DNA from: a virus | Length of the DNA: 64,000 nt | IMG/VR virus record: IMGVR_UViG_3300034417_000033 | Location: 42,908-106,907 of that record | Reading direction: 5' to 3' (one strand) | Shown: one piece after another, positions 1-8,766 of the stretch | Layout of the letters: every line of letters begins with the position of its first letter | Numbering within the stretch: the stretch's first letter is position 1 | Program-made: the position numbers and the translations under genes | Notes under the pieces: generated by a model | What the model saw: the letters and a program-made list of their open reading frames with translations, nothing else | Database searches by the model: none | What the model was told of the DNA's origin: nothing

Positions 1-342
1 AGTTGACAGTTGGCGCCAACCTTTACTTATTTCTACAAAGTCAACTAGGATAGAAAACATTGCGTTAAGCATCACAACTGGCGGCTCATAATACCCAGGC
101 TTTAGCTGTATGTCGACTAAGTGATATCGATGTCTAGGAATGATGCGATACATAAGCCAACGGGCCATTTTTTCACTTCTGATAGACACTGGTAGAAAAA
201 TACGCTTCCTTAAAGTCTTTGTTAAAAAATACCTAAAAGGAGCTTCAGCTCGAAATCGTGCATCAAATTTTTCCCAGCCTTCCATTGTGGTTGTGACAGG
301 ATTAAATTTTAGCCATTGTATAAAATCTTCAGTAAATAACAT
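1..342 (-). CDS. Conserved phage protein of unknown function, C-terminus cut by window edge
   Basis: An open frame runs from an ATG at 342 to the left edge without a stop (114 codons seen). GGAG lies five bases before the ATG. The visible protein is rich in aromatic and basic residues: EGWEKFDARF at 21-30, RWLMYRIIPRHRYHL at 61-75 and a hydrophobic segment MLNAMFSILVDFVE at 91-104. It resembles conserved unknown proteins of T4-like phages by general composition only. It follows the PAAR/M15 gene by 47 bases on the same strand. The function is unknown and the end lies outside the window. Confidence 0.72.
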   Translation of the reverse strand, partial: MLFTEDFIQWLKFNPVTTTMEGWEKFDARFRAEAPFRYFLTKTLRKRIFLPVSIRSEKMARWLMYRIIPRHRYHLVDIQLKPGYYEPPVVMLNAMFSILVDFVEISKGWRQLST

Positions 343-389
343 TATGTCTCCGTATAGAACTAAGACTATAGCATCAGTATACTTAAATG

Positions 390-1496
390 TCAAGCCATGC
401 GTATTAAGCCGGGCCTGTAAGAATTAGGGGCAATTTGAGTTAAGACCATATGTCTGTGCCCTGATTTGTTGGACGATATGTGGAACCACGGATTTCTTCC
501 GCCGTATTCCAATATCATTTGATCGCAGTTGATGTCAGCTTTTATTTCCTGTGCTCTGTCCCAAATTTGTTGGGCATTAAATCCGGGGAATTGTATATCG
601 CTTGCTTGTCCCTTGTTGTGCTGACTAGATCCAGATTTTTGGCGATAGCACGAAGTGATTAAAAAGTTTCCGTATTTTGCTCTTACTGCCTCTAATACAA
701 CATTTGCATGATAACATAAATTACTAAGCAATTGCTTTTGCGTTAGTCCTACGATTGCAACAGTGTCACCAAACTCGTATGTACTAACTGCGGTTTTTAT
801 TGTTAGGTCAGCTAAGGTATAATTTGTAGATAACTGAAACGAATTTGCAAATTGTGAAAAACTTGCGTATGGTTGCCCAGTACCTGGGTTAACTGCTGCT
901 TGCCACGTAAAGTTATCTGGCAAGGCGTCAACGTCTGCGCAAGTGTGTGGCGGAGCAGGCGGTTGTTCTGGAGGTGCATCATCTTTCTCTATGGGCTCAG
1001 GAACTTCTACACTGCCAGGTGGAGTAACTGGAGGATCAGATGGATCTTCTGCGCTAGTCTCTTCATCGTCGTGCATTGTAGTGTGGTATTCAAACTCAGT
1101 AGTCTGCATTGTTGCGCCAGGTGGAGGAATAACTAAAGGTGTGCTACTAACAGGACTAACAAATGCAGAATATTTGGGCGTGTTGTCTACCATGTAAGAT
1201 GTACCGCCTCCGCTGTTCACAAAAACATTTGGCGAGCCTGCCAAAGCAAACGAGCCATCTGTTTCTGGACAACTAGTGTAACTAGCACCTAAGTAATTAA
1301 CAAACACATTACTAGAACCTTTCTGTAAGGTACTATCGTGACAACTTTGTCCCTTACAGTGTGTGGGCCATAAATCTGTTTCTCGATGTACGCCAATGTT
1401 ATTTGCAAAGACGTTCGAGCTGGCTTGCACGTTTCCACGAGCTGGCCAACCGTCATGTTCTGTATCTACATCGCCGAGTCGAGTAATTTTTGGCAA
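390..1496 (-). CDS. PAAR-like spike-tip protein fused to an M15 peptidase domain
   Basis: The N-terminal part carries PAAR-type glycine-rich repeats with recurring NVFVN / NVFAN motifs (about residues 26-95), the fold that sharpens tail spikes. A proline-rich acidic linker (about 120-185) follows. The C-terminal third has M15 peptidase hallmarks: SSQHNKGQASD (His293, Asp300) and WFHIS (His339), the usual zinc ligands of this D-Ala peptidase family. The likely role is piercing the envelope and cutting peptidoglycan crosslinks from the baseplate spike. The start is a TTG directly after the TAA of the gene upstream. It is chosen because MPKITRLGD matches the usual PAAR N-terminus. The fusion is inferred from motifs only. 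Confidence 0.82.
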   Translation of the reverse strand: MPKITRLGDVDTEHDGWPARGNVQASSNVFANNIGVHRETDLWPTHCKGQSCHDSTLQKGSSNVFVNYLGASYTSCPETDGSFALAGSPNVFVNSGGGTSYMVDNTPKYSAFVSPVSSTPLVIPPPGATMQTTEFEYHTTMHDDEETSAEDPSDPPVTPPGSVEVPEPIEKDDAPPEQPPAPPHTCADVDALPDNFTWQAAVNPGTGQPYASFSQFANSFQLSTNYTLADLTIKTAVSTYEFGDTVAIVGLTQKQLLSNLCYHANVVLEAVRAKYGNFLITSCYRQKSGSSQHNKGQASDIQFPGFNAQQIWDRAQEIKADINCDQMILEYGGRNPWFHISSNKSGHRHMVLTQIAPNSYRPGLIRMA

Positions 1497-1814
1497 TTAA
1501 GTGATAATTCCTGGTTTAGTAACAAGTACAATTTTAGAAATGCTGCGCTCGTAATCAGCTTGCAATTCTTTTGGCAGCAAGAAGTATGTAACAATGCTTG
1601 ATCTACTAATAGGTAAATCTGCTTCGCCAGCACTAAACAATGGCCAGTGGCCTAATTGTATTCCTGCTTCACCTTGCATTAAAGTCTTAGGGCTTTGTAA
1701 AATTAAGTCTGTTCTATCAACAGAAACAATCTTTGCAAAAATTTCATCGCCAGTAAATAACTTGAATCCGAAAATTTTGCCTTCTTCTAACATCATATTT
1801 TTATCTTGCAGCAT
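1497..1814 (-). CDS. Small conserved phage protein, possibly Sm-like
   Basis: This 105-residue protein has FGFKLFTGDEIFAKIV near its N-terminus and a run of short beta-like segments. That is the layout of phage proteins sometimes predicted to have an Sm/LSm-like barrel. The ATG overlaps the stop of the glutaredoxin gene by one base (TAATG), so translation is probably coupled. The gene sits between glutaredoxin and the PAAR/M15 gene. The Sm-like suggestion is weak and no function is assigned. Confidence 0.7.
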   Translation of the reverse strand: MLQDKNMMLEEGKIFGFKLFTGDEIFAKIVSVDRTDLILQSPKTLMQGEAGIQLGHWPLFSAGEADLPISRSSIVTYFLLPKELQADYERSISKIVLVTKPGIIT

Positions 1815-2038
1815 TACATATTTACCTTTTTAACAAGTTCGGGATATCCACCAACGTATTCATCATTTATAAAAATTTGTGGAACTGATCGAACTGGAAC
1901 TGGACAAATATCCATTAACTGCTCTCTTGTAAGATCAACCCCTACTTTTTTATATTGAAAGGAGACACCTTTCATTTCACATAATTTTTTTGCTTGTTCG
2001 CAAAACGTACAATTATCTTTACCATAAATTACTACCAT
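1814..2038 (-). CDS. Glutaredoxin
   Basis: This 74-residue protein is a minimal glutaredoxin. It has the active-site CTFC (Cys10, Cys13), the cis-proline loop SVPQIF (Pro53) and the C-terminal GGYPEL motif. It probably supplies electrons to the ribonucleotide reductase encoded just upstream, whose large subunit ends in a CEAC redox pair. It belongs to the nrdA-nrdB-(72 aa)-grx run, and its stop overlaps the next start. The length is typical of phage glutaredoxins. Confidence 0.9.
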   Translation of the reverse strand: MVVIYGKDNCTFCEQAKKLCEMKGVSFQYKKVGVDLTREQLMDICPVPVRSVPQIFINDEYVGGYPELVKKVNM

Positions 2039-2049
2039 TAATTTTCTCC

Positions 2050-2268
2050 TTATACATTTCTAAATTTTACGGGTGTTACGTGGCACATTTTTATCTGACC
2101 AGCTTCAAACATTGCTTGCGATGCTGTCATTTCAGCATCAGAAACACAAAACTGCCAAGTGTTAGATACTGGTTGATGCACAAATGTTAAACATAAAACT
2201 TGCCCATCAGATAAAGGCAACAATATTTGTTTTGACGGTTTAATATTCCCACGGTTATGTTCTTCCAT
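2050..2268 (-). CDS. Small unknown protein in the nrd operon
   Basis: This 72-residue protein is unrecognised. A strong GAGGAGG site sits four bases before the ATG at 2268, supporting a real gene. It lies between nrdB (10 bases away) and glutaredoxin (12 bases), so it is cotranscribed with dNTP synthesis genes. It has no transmembrane segment and no clear motif. Confidence 0.65.
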   Translation of the reverse strand: MEEHNRGNIKPSKQILLPLSDGQVLCLTFVHQPVSNTWQFCVSDAEMTASQAMFEAGQIKMCHVTPVKFRNV

Positions 2269-2277
2269 ACTACCTCC

Positions 2278-3378
2278 TCAGAGATCAGGTAATTCATCAG
2301 AGTCGATGTCCCCTGACATAACTCCTATTACATAGTTTGTAGATTCACTTTCTTGTAACGCGGTTTGTTTTTTATTAATATTTAAATGTCTGTTAAACCA
2401 AGGGATAGGCGATGTTTTGGGATGATCATTTAAATACTTGATGCCAATGTCTTTTAGTTTTGTAAACGCAGTCCAATCGACAAAGTCACGCAAAATGTTT
2501 TCATTCAATCCAATCACAACACCTTTTTGGAACAAATAGTTTGCCCAAGATTTTTCTTCTTCAATTACAGACAAGTACATTTGGTATACTTCTTCCGCAC
2601 ACTCTTTTTCTAAGTTAGCAAAGTCAGCATCGTCTTTAGTAACGTTATTTATAAGCCAAGCAGTCCATTCAGTGTGTAATAGCTCATCTTGTAAGATCAA
2701 ACTAATGATATTACCGTTACCAATAAAGATTTTGTTTTCTACCATAGCAAGGCTTGTCGCAAACGAAACCATAAAACGCAATGCTTCAAGAGCATAGCTT
2801 GCATGTAATGCTAACCAAATTGCTTTCTTATGTTCGTATGTATCTACAGCAATACCTACTTCTACTTTACAGTTAAGCAAATGCAAAGCATCGTAATACT
2901 CACCGATGTTTGCTGCCATCGACACAATTTCTTGTGTGTCGTGGATAGAATCAAACACATCTTTTGGCACGCCATAAATATTTCTAATAATGTGACTGTA
3001 CGACTTAGAGTGAATGTTGCTTTCAAACATTGACCAGATAGAAACAAGTGATTCTAATTCTGGAACTGAACAAACAGGTGTAAATATTTGTGATGGTGCT
3101 TTACCTTGCACAGAATCCAATGCTGTTTGTCTTAACAAGTTAGCAGTGAACATGTGCTTGATTGCGTCTGATGCTTCTTTAAAATCAATTTTATCTTTTG
3201 TTAAACTAACTTCTTCTGGAACCCAAAAGAAGCCACGTTGCATTTCTTCAAACCTTGCAAGTTTAGGATAACGATATTCTTCGAAACGCTGAACCGTTAC
3301 CGGTCCGGCTGGATCTAGAAACATTTTCCTATTCAAGTAGTTTGTTGGTGTAGCTAAATTATATTGGTACTTACTCAT
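2278..3378 (-). CDS. nrdB: Ribonucleoside-diphosphate reductase small (R2) subunit
   Basis: This is class Ia R2, which houses the di-iron centre and tyrosyl radical used to reduce ribonucleotides. The visible hallmarks are the metal-ligand region TALDSVQG, the radical-tyrosine region HSKSYSHIIRN (as in the E. coli Tyr122 segment) and the helix LQDELLHTEWT with its Glu/His ligands. The ATG at 3378 overlaps the nrdA stop (ATGA), which is preferred over a GTG nine bases upstream. At 366 residues the length is normal. The partner large subunit is directly upstream. Confidence 0.95.
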   Translation of the reverse strand: MSKYQYNLATPTNYLNRKMFLDPAGPVTVQRFEEYRYPKLARFEEMQRGFFWVPEEVSLTKDKIDFKEASDAIKHMFTANLLRQTALDSVQGKAPSQIFTPVCSVPELESLVSIWSMFESNIHSKSYSHIIRNIYGVPKDVFDSIHDTQEIVSMAANIGEYYDALHLLNCKVEVGIAVDTYEHKKAIWLALHASYALEALRFMVSFATSLAMVENKIFIGNGNIISLILQDELLHTEWTAWLINNVTKDDADFANLEKECAEEVYQMYLSVIEEEKSWANYLFQKGVVIGLNENILRDFVDWTAFTKLKDIGIKYLNDHPKTSPIPWFNRHLNINKKQTALQESESTNYVIGVMSGDIDSDELPDL

Positions 3379-5681
3379 AAAACACACGCCTCACATTGTT
3401 CTTCATCTTCAAATTGTTCTAACACTGTGCTTACTACTGCATCAGCTTCTTTTGCCCCTGACTTGTTAATTAAAGAATAGTACATTGTCTTTAATCCCCA
3501 CTTGTGTGCCAACATCAAGTTCTTAGCAATAAGTGTTGCTGGAACTTTTCTTTCTGGGAAGAAAGCAGGGTTGTAAAATGTATTAGTGCTCAAGCTCTGA
3601 TCTACATACGCTGCAATTACTGCTGCTGTTTTTAAATAACTAGAGCAGTCCATTTGTTCCCACATAAGTTGATAACGGTTTTTCAAACGTCTATACTCTG
3701 GAACAACTTGTACAAAACTACCTGCTTTAGATTCTTTAACGGAAATCAATTCCATTGGCATCTCAATTCCGTTTGTAGAATTTAATACCACTGACGAACT
3801 TTCAACTGGAGCAACAGCCATCAATGTTGCATTACGGATACCATACGTTAACAACATTTTACGCAAGGGTTCCCAATCCATCGACGGTGTAAAGTCAGCA
3901 AGTTCATTAACACCTTTGGATCTACGTTCCCATGGGAACACACCTTTGCCATAATACGTGTCTGCGCTGTTTTTACATGCGCCACGTTCTTTAGCAAGTT
4001 CGACACTCATTTCTGTTAAGTAGTATGCTTGGTGTTCCATCCATTTCTTAACTTCTGCCAAACTGTCTTTTTCGCCATATTTAAAATTACGACGTGCATG
4101 CCAGTATGCAAGGTTTGTGATACCGATGCCAAGCGGCTCAAATTCCAAATTAGCCAATTGGCTTTGCACTGACAAGAAGTCCTGATAGCTAAGTAAGTTA
4201 CTCAGGCTACGCACAAGGATACGACATGCTTTACGCATTTCTGCTGGATTACGGAACGAACCCCAGTTAATAGAACCAAGTGTACACAGTGCAATTCTTC
4301 CTTTAATATCTTCAATACGTTGGAAGGGAATTGTTGGCAACAGGATTTCTTGGCACAGGTTAGATTGATAAATTGGGTTAACCATTGTATCAAACGGTCC
4401 TTGATTAATAACGTTATCTACGTTAACAAGATAAATTCTGCCTGTGTCAGTTCGTTCTTTAAGAATTCCTTGTTTGAAGATTTCTTCTGCAGGAATAACT
4501 TTTTTCTTAATGCCTTTCTTGTGTTCGTACTCTTCATACAATTTGTCAAACTGTTCTGTGTTGCGATAGAACGCTTCGTACAAATCTGGAACTTCGCTTG
4601 GATCAAACAAAGTGATGTTTTCTTTGTTTTTAAATCTGCGCCAAAAGAACGCGCTAAGTACAACAGAATAATCCATTTGTCTTACACGAGTTTCTTCTGT
4701 ACCCTGGTTGTTCTTTAAAACAATCAAGTCTTCAAACTGTAAGTGCCAAATAGGGAACGTAACTGTACAGCTTGCGTTACGAATACCGCCTTGCGAGCAC
4801 GAACGTAAATCACCAAACCATTTCTTTAAGAACGGAATGAGACCTGTGTGTTTAATTTCGCCATTTCTAATAGGAGATCCAACTGGACGAATGCGACCAA
4901 TCTCAAGACCAATACCAGCACGTTTAGAAGCATACTTAGCCATCATCTCGCCAGAAGCAAAGATGGAATCAAGTGTGTCATCAGACGAAATTAATACGCA
5001 AGACGAAAACTGCTTAGTTGTTGTTCCAAGGCCTGCCAATACTGGTGTTGCAAGTGTAAACTGGCCTGCGCTTGCGCATTCATAATACTCTTTTACTAAT
5101 TTTAATCTCAGGTCTTTAGATTCATTGTGAAACGCTGTTGCTGCCGCTAGTGCATAACGAACTTGTGGCGTTTCATAAATTTGACCAGTTGCTCTATTTT
5201 GCACAAGATATTTTTCTGCAAACTGTGCAATAGCAGCGTATGTGTAATCTTCATCTTTAGAGTGATCAATAAAGAGATCAATTATTCCCCATTCGTCTTC
5301 TGTGTACCAATCTAACAATTCTGATGTATATACACCAGCAGCCACATTCGTGTTTACAATGTCAAATAGTTTTGGGGGCGTGTACGTCCCATACACTTCT
5401 TTTCTGAGCATAGACACTTTTTGTCTGCCAGCCACATACTGGTAGTTAGTGTTGTTTATTTCTGGATTTTCTGTCTCGTCAATCAAATCAACCATCGCCT
5501 TTAACAAAAGCTCATCGATAGTTTTTGTGCTCATCCCTGTATGGATTTCGATTTGTGATTTAATTTCAATCATTGAAGGACTTACACCTTCAATACCTCG
5601 ACAAGCGTTTGCTACTTGACGTTGTATTTTAGAAATATCGAGAGGTACCCGTTCACCGTTTCTTTTAACGACTGTAATCAT
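3375..5681 (-). CDS. nrdA: Ribonucleoside-diphosphate reductase large (R1) subunit
   Basis: This is the class Ia catalytic subunit, 768 residues (T4 NrdA is 754). An N-terminal ATP-cone (about 1-95, beginning VVKRNGERVPLDISKI) suggests dATP/ATP overall control. Active-site segments visible are SSCVLISSDD, the NLCQEI triad region (Asn-Cys-Glu) and the C-terminal redox pair CEAC, which docks with glutaredoxin or thioredoxin. It starts an operon with nrdB, a small protein and glutaredoxin. The pathway is dNTP supply for phage DNA replication in the cytoplasm. Confidence 0.96.
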   Translation of the reverse strand: MITVVKRNGERVPLDISKIQRQVANACRGIEGVSPSMIEIKSQIEIHTGMSTKTIDELLLKAMVDLIDETENPEINNTNYQYVAGRQKVSMLRKEVYGTYTPPKLFDIVNTNVAAGVYTSELLDWYTEDEWGIIDLFIDHSKDEDYTYAAIAQFAEKYLVQNRATGQIYETPQVRYALAAATAFHNESKDLRLKLVKEYYECASAGQFTLATPVLAGLGTTTKQFSSCVLISSDDTLDSIFASGEMMAKYASKRAGIGLEIGRIRPVGSPIRNGEIKHTGLIPFLKKWFGDLRSCSQGGIRNASCTVTFPIWHLQFEDLIVLKNNQGTEETRVRQMDYSVVLSAFFWRRFKNKENITLFDPSEVPDLYEAFYRNTEQFDKLYEEYEHKKGIKKKVIPAEEIFKQGILKERTDTGRIYLVNVDNVINQGPFDTMVNPIYQSNLCQEILLPTIPFQRIEDIKGRIALCTLGSINWGSFRNPAEMRKACRILVRSLSNLLSYQDFLSVQSQLANLEFEPLGIGITNLAYWHARRNFKYGEKDSLAEVKKWMEHQAYYLTEMSVELAKERGACKNSADTYYGKGVFPWERRSKGVNELADFTPSMDWEPLRKMLLTYGIRNATLMAVAPVESSSVVLNSTNGIEMPMELISVKESKAGSFVQVVPEYRRLKNRYQLMWEQMDCSSYLKTAAVIAAYVDQSLSTNTFYNPAFFPERKVPATLIAKNLMLAHKWGLKTMYYSLINKSGAKEADAVVSTVLEQFEDEEQCEACVL

Positions 5682-5709
5682 GTATTGTTTACCTTATTAT
5701 TATTATATG

Positions 5710-6159
5710 TTAGACTATTTTGGTAACTTCTTTTGTAAAAATTTCCACAGTCTTAATATCTTTTTTGATTTTTTCTAAAGTGGCGATGTCGCCATGATAG
5801 TAATTGATAACGTATTTATTATCAAAAACTACAACCAGATAGCGATCCTGGTTATCATCTATCAAGTGAAGATGCAGCTTTTCTCTCTCCACATCTGCTA
5901 AAATTACATACAGTGTATGGAAGATTAGTAGTGCCGCAGTGTTCTTACAGAACAAACTATCTATTAAAATTTCCCAAGGCGTAGGCCAAGTTTGCGGAGT
6001 ATAAAAATCTATAGACCTTGCCCCCATCGGGAAAGATCTAAAGAAATTTGCGGTTTGTTGTAATTGGTCTATCTGTGGGAGATTAGAAAGTTCTTTTCTT
6101 AGGTCTCTCCATAATACTATTCTTTTATCTACAGGAGTATTATTCCAATCAATTATCAT
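5710..6159 (-). CDS. Conserved phage protein of unknown function
   Basis: The 149-residue protein has a WPTPWEILIDSLFC segment and a C-terminal beta-rich part, HLHLIDDNQDRYLVVVFDN. It overlaps the end of the upstream virion gene by 11 bases, so it is probably translated with it in late infection. It is soluble, without signal peptide or membrane span. I do not recognise a function; an assembly factor for its virion neighbour is only a guess from position. Confidence 0.7.
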   Translation of the reverse strand: MIIDWNNTPVDKRIVLWRDLRKELSNLPQIDQLQQTANFFRSFPMGARSIDFYTPQTWPTPWEILIDSLFCKNTAALLIFHTLYVILADVEREKLHLHLIDDNQDRYLVVVFDNKYVINYYHGDIATLEKIKKDIKTVEIFTKEVTKIV

Positions 6160-8017
6160 CGAAACTTTTCCATCTGCGAGCGATGACTTTCATAATTACA
6201 GGAGCGCCAAACTGATGTCTGTACATTACTGATACTACTTTAGTCACAGCATCGTATGAAGTTGAAAATTCAACATCAGGAGCAGTTGGACTATCTGTGT
6301 TTAACACAGTGTTGTTTCTAATTTCAACTGACTGATCCGACAACGTAGACTCTGACCCAACAATTAACGGGTTACAAACAACAGTCAACTTTCCAGCTTG
6401 TTGGAAATCTGGGCCGGAGTGCAAGCTGTATTCCATAAACTGTATGTCCGAAACAATTATTGAATATTCTAATGGTAAAGAACTAGAGTCTGACTGTGCA
6501 GGATTTTGAACTTTTGTAAATATTGCCGATGCTGGCAGTTCATAAGTATACACTGCGTCATACAGTGTGTCTGGAGATACACCAGCAGTTGTTAATTCAG
6601 TAATAATCTCTACGTTTTGCTTTGTTGTAACATACCCTTTGTCGTAATTACTCAAGGAGTTAATTAATGCAGCAACGTTGGACGATTGTCTAGGTGTTGT
6701 TAAGAATAAAAACCCATTAATCATTTTGTTTCCGAACGGATTCAAATTGAAGTTATCTGGATTCCCTAAAGTTCCAGAACCAAAACTGTCAAGTTTAGGG
6801 TTTGTTATAGTATCAGCGCCTGACAATGCCGCTGTGTTCATATAGTTAATAAGGAATTCAAGTCTACCATCTATTGCAGCAGAAGTGTCATCCGGGCCAG
6901 ACAGCGATGTGTTACTTTCAGGATATTGTGATCCGCCAACACTGTCGCCCAAACCAACATCATATATAAAAGAATACAACGAGTTCGATAGTGGTGCTTG
7001 TATTACAACTGTTGCAGTTGTATACCCAGACCCAGTGTTTACAGGTGTAAATCCAGTTACAAACCCAGTGTTTAAATCTACTATCGCAGTAAATTTTGCG
7101 TTGATGCCGTTGCCCACAATAGTAACTTCTGGAGAGCCGCCATAATATGCGCCTGGCGTCAATAGTGTTATGGATTGAATTGATCCAGAAACAATGTTAG
7201 CCGTTGCAGTTGCAGTTATAGCAGACTGGGTTGGAGCAGTCAACTCCACCACAGTATTAATGTCGTATCCAGTACCAGGATTATTGATTGTGAATCCAAT
7301 TACGCGACCTTCACCATCAGATGAAATAATTGCTGTTGCAGATGCACCTGACCCTGGAATTGGGCCGCCGCCATAGTTAGAAATAGTAACGCTAGGAGGA
7401 ACAAGATATCCCAACCCAGCGTTGTCAATAATAAACCCTGTAATAGCGCCGGCCGTTACAACTGGAGTTACCTCTGCTTGTGTTTCAACAGTTTCTGTCC
7501 AATCGTATGTTATTAGCGTGCCTGGTCTAAAATCTTCGTAGGCTGAAGTTCCGTGACGAGCGCCATACTCAACAGATGCTAACACTACGTCGTTTAAATC
7601 TCTAAGAATAGTAATGTTTTGCTCTAATGCTGTTACCACATCTCTATTCTGTGGGTCAACAAACACAGAAGATGGAATTAAACCTAATTGCTGAAGAAGA
7701 TCAGATTCGTTTGCTTTGGTGTTCACGTCTTGAATAAGTTGCACTGCATTGTACAGACGTCTTTTCTTAGTAACGAACTGGAGTATTTTGTAGTTGATAA
7801 TGCCCTGAACAATGTTCTGTCCATTAAGAACTTGTCCCTGGAATAATTCAATACCAGAGATTGCATCTTGTGCATCAAGACCGATGAAGAGTTGCTTAGT
7901 ATCAAGACACCAGCCAAGTTCACCTGGCTCTAAAGGTTGTGGGAGATTTACTCTATTACCACGACGGTTTTGTATTCTTGCTACGACAATTTTACTAGAA
8001 GAAAAATCAGTTGCCAT
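6149..8017 (-). CDS. Virion structural protein with Mtd-like N-terminus and G-x-G-Y repeats (baseplate/fibre)
   Basis: Residues about 15-50 (NRRGNRVNLPQPLEPGELGW then DTKQLFIGLD) match the short N-terminal module seen on many phage fibre and baseplate proteins such as Mtd. Residues about 185-340 contain three or four repeats of a roughly 45-residue beta module with GLGYLVPPSVTI, GTGYDINTVV and GSGYTTATVVI signatures. The same kind of repeat occurs in the plus-strand gene at 52868. A CATAAATA late element lies 26 bases upstream. It is likely surface-exposed on the tail. The exact position in the virion is inferred. Confidence 0.8.
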   Translation of the reverse strand: MATDFSSSKIVVARIQNRRGNRVNLPQPLEPGELGWCLDTKQLFIGLDAQDAISGIELFQGQVLNGQNIVQGIINYKILQFVTKKRRLYNAVQLIQDVNTKANESDLLQQLGLIPSSVFVDPQNRDVVTALEQNITILRDLNDVVLASVEYGARHGTSAYEDFRPGTLITYDWTETVETQAEVTPVVTAGAITGFIIDNAGLGYLVPPSVTISNYGGGPIPGSGASATAIISSDGEGRVIGFTINNPGTGYDINTVVELTAPTQSAITATATANIVSGSIQSITLLTPGAYYGGSPEVTIVGNGINAKFTAIVDLNTGFVTGFTPVNTGSGYTTATVVIQAPLSNSLYSFIYDVGLGDSVGGSQYPESNTSLSGPDDTSAAIDGRLEFLINYMNTAALSGADTITNPKLDSFGSGTLGNPDNFNLNPFGNKMINGFLFLTTPRQSSNVAALINSLSNYDKGYVTTKQNVEIITELTTAGVSPDTLYDAVYTYELPASAIFTKVQNPAQSDSSSLPLEYSIIVSDIQFMEYSLHSGPDFQQAGKLTVVCNPLIVGSESTLSDQSVEIRNNTVLNTDSPTAPDVEFSTSYDAVTKVVSVMYRHQFGAPVIMKVIARRWKSFDDN

Positions 8018-8042
8018 TTAAATGTCCCTGTGTTGTATCTTA

Positions 8043-8050
8043 TATTTATG
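8043..8050 (-). promoter_or_regulatory. Late promoter element CATAAATA
   Basis: Minus-strand CATAAATA, one base from the T4 late consensus TATAAATA, 26 bases before the start of the virion gene ending at 6149. T4-type late promoters need only this -10-like box plus gp55. Confidence 0.6.
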
Positions 8051-8054
8051 ACTT

Positions 8055-8720
8055 TTATAAGGTGTTTTTATAATAATTGTAAACTCTTTCAAGCCACATA
8101 TCTTTATACTTGTGGTATTCCGAGCCCTCAATGACAAATTCCTGGTATGCTCCTTCTCGGGACATCATCAAGATTACGCCAGTTTCAATGTTTGTGCCAA
8201 ACAGCGCATTATGTGCTTCGCCATATGCACAAAGTTGCAGCTTGTAATCTTCAACCCACTCATCTTTTTTGGCGCGGCGGGCGTTTTTATAATCTATAAT
8301 GGCAGGCTTATGTTTCCATTTGCCAACCAAGTCAGTTGTACCTGCGAAAAGCTGGGGATAGTAGACTGTTGCCTCAATCCCCCAAATTTCCGTCACATGC
8401 TTAAGACCCTTTCGGATAATAGTATCAGCAAACATCTTCGATATTAACGGTCCAGTTCTCTCTGGTTTATCAAGCAAAAAGTTTTCTAAATTAGAATGAA
8501 GATGCGTTCCGATGTTTTGGGCTTCTTCTGTAATTCTTTTTGCTTCATCGTCGCCTACACGTTCCCTCCATTGGTCAAGAAAAGAAGTGTCTTTTCCATA
8601 AGAAAGAATTGTAGTGACTGAAGGTAATTTATATCCGTCTTGTGTATCGTAAAAGCGAATGCCGTTGTTCTCTATTCGCTCTAATTTTTTATAATTGTAT
8701 AAGTTGAGCATCTTATTCAT
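8055..8720 (-). CDS. PD-(D/E)XK nuclease, Cas4/RecB-like exonuclease family
   Basis: The core motif is visible: FAGTTDLVGKW (Asp), then AIIDYKNARR (the D-x-K motif), then the QLCAYGEA helix, the Q-x3-Y signature of RecB/Cas4-type exonucleases. At 221 residues it is the size of phage single-domain members. The likely role is DNA end resection in recombination or host DNA degradation. A near-perfect sigma70 promoter stands immediately upstream, with its -10 box five bases before this ATG. No ribosome-binding site is seen, so the mRNA is probably leaderless or nearly so. Confidence 0.85.
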   Translation of the reverse strand: MNKMLNLYNYKKLERIENNGIRFYDTQDGYKLPSVTTILSYGKDTSFLDQWRERVGDDEAKRITEEAQNIGTHLHSNLENFLLDKPERTGPLISKMFADTIIRKGLKHVTEIWGIEATVYYPQLFAGTTDLVGKWKHKPAIIDYKNARRAKKDEWVEDYKLQLCAYGEAHNALFGTNIETGVILMMSREGAYQEFVIEGSEYHKYKDMWLERVYNYYKNTL

Positions 8721-8725
8721 ACCGT

Positions 8726-8754
8726 AGTATAGCTTAAGATGCTGGGTATGTCAA
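8726..8754 (-). promoter_or_regulatory. Sigma70-like promoter (TTGACA-17-TATACT), leaderless configuration
   Basis: On the minus strand TTGACA (8749-8754) and TATACT (8726-8731) are separated by exactly 17 bases. Five bases follow before the ATG of the nuclease gene, so the expected +1 falls on or beside the start codon. Confidence 0.82.
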
Positions 8755-8766
8755 GTGTTTTCTACA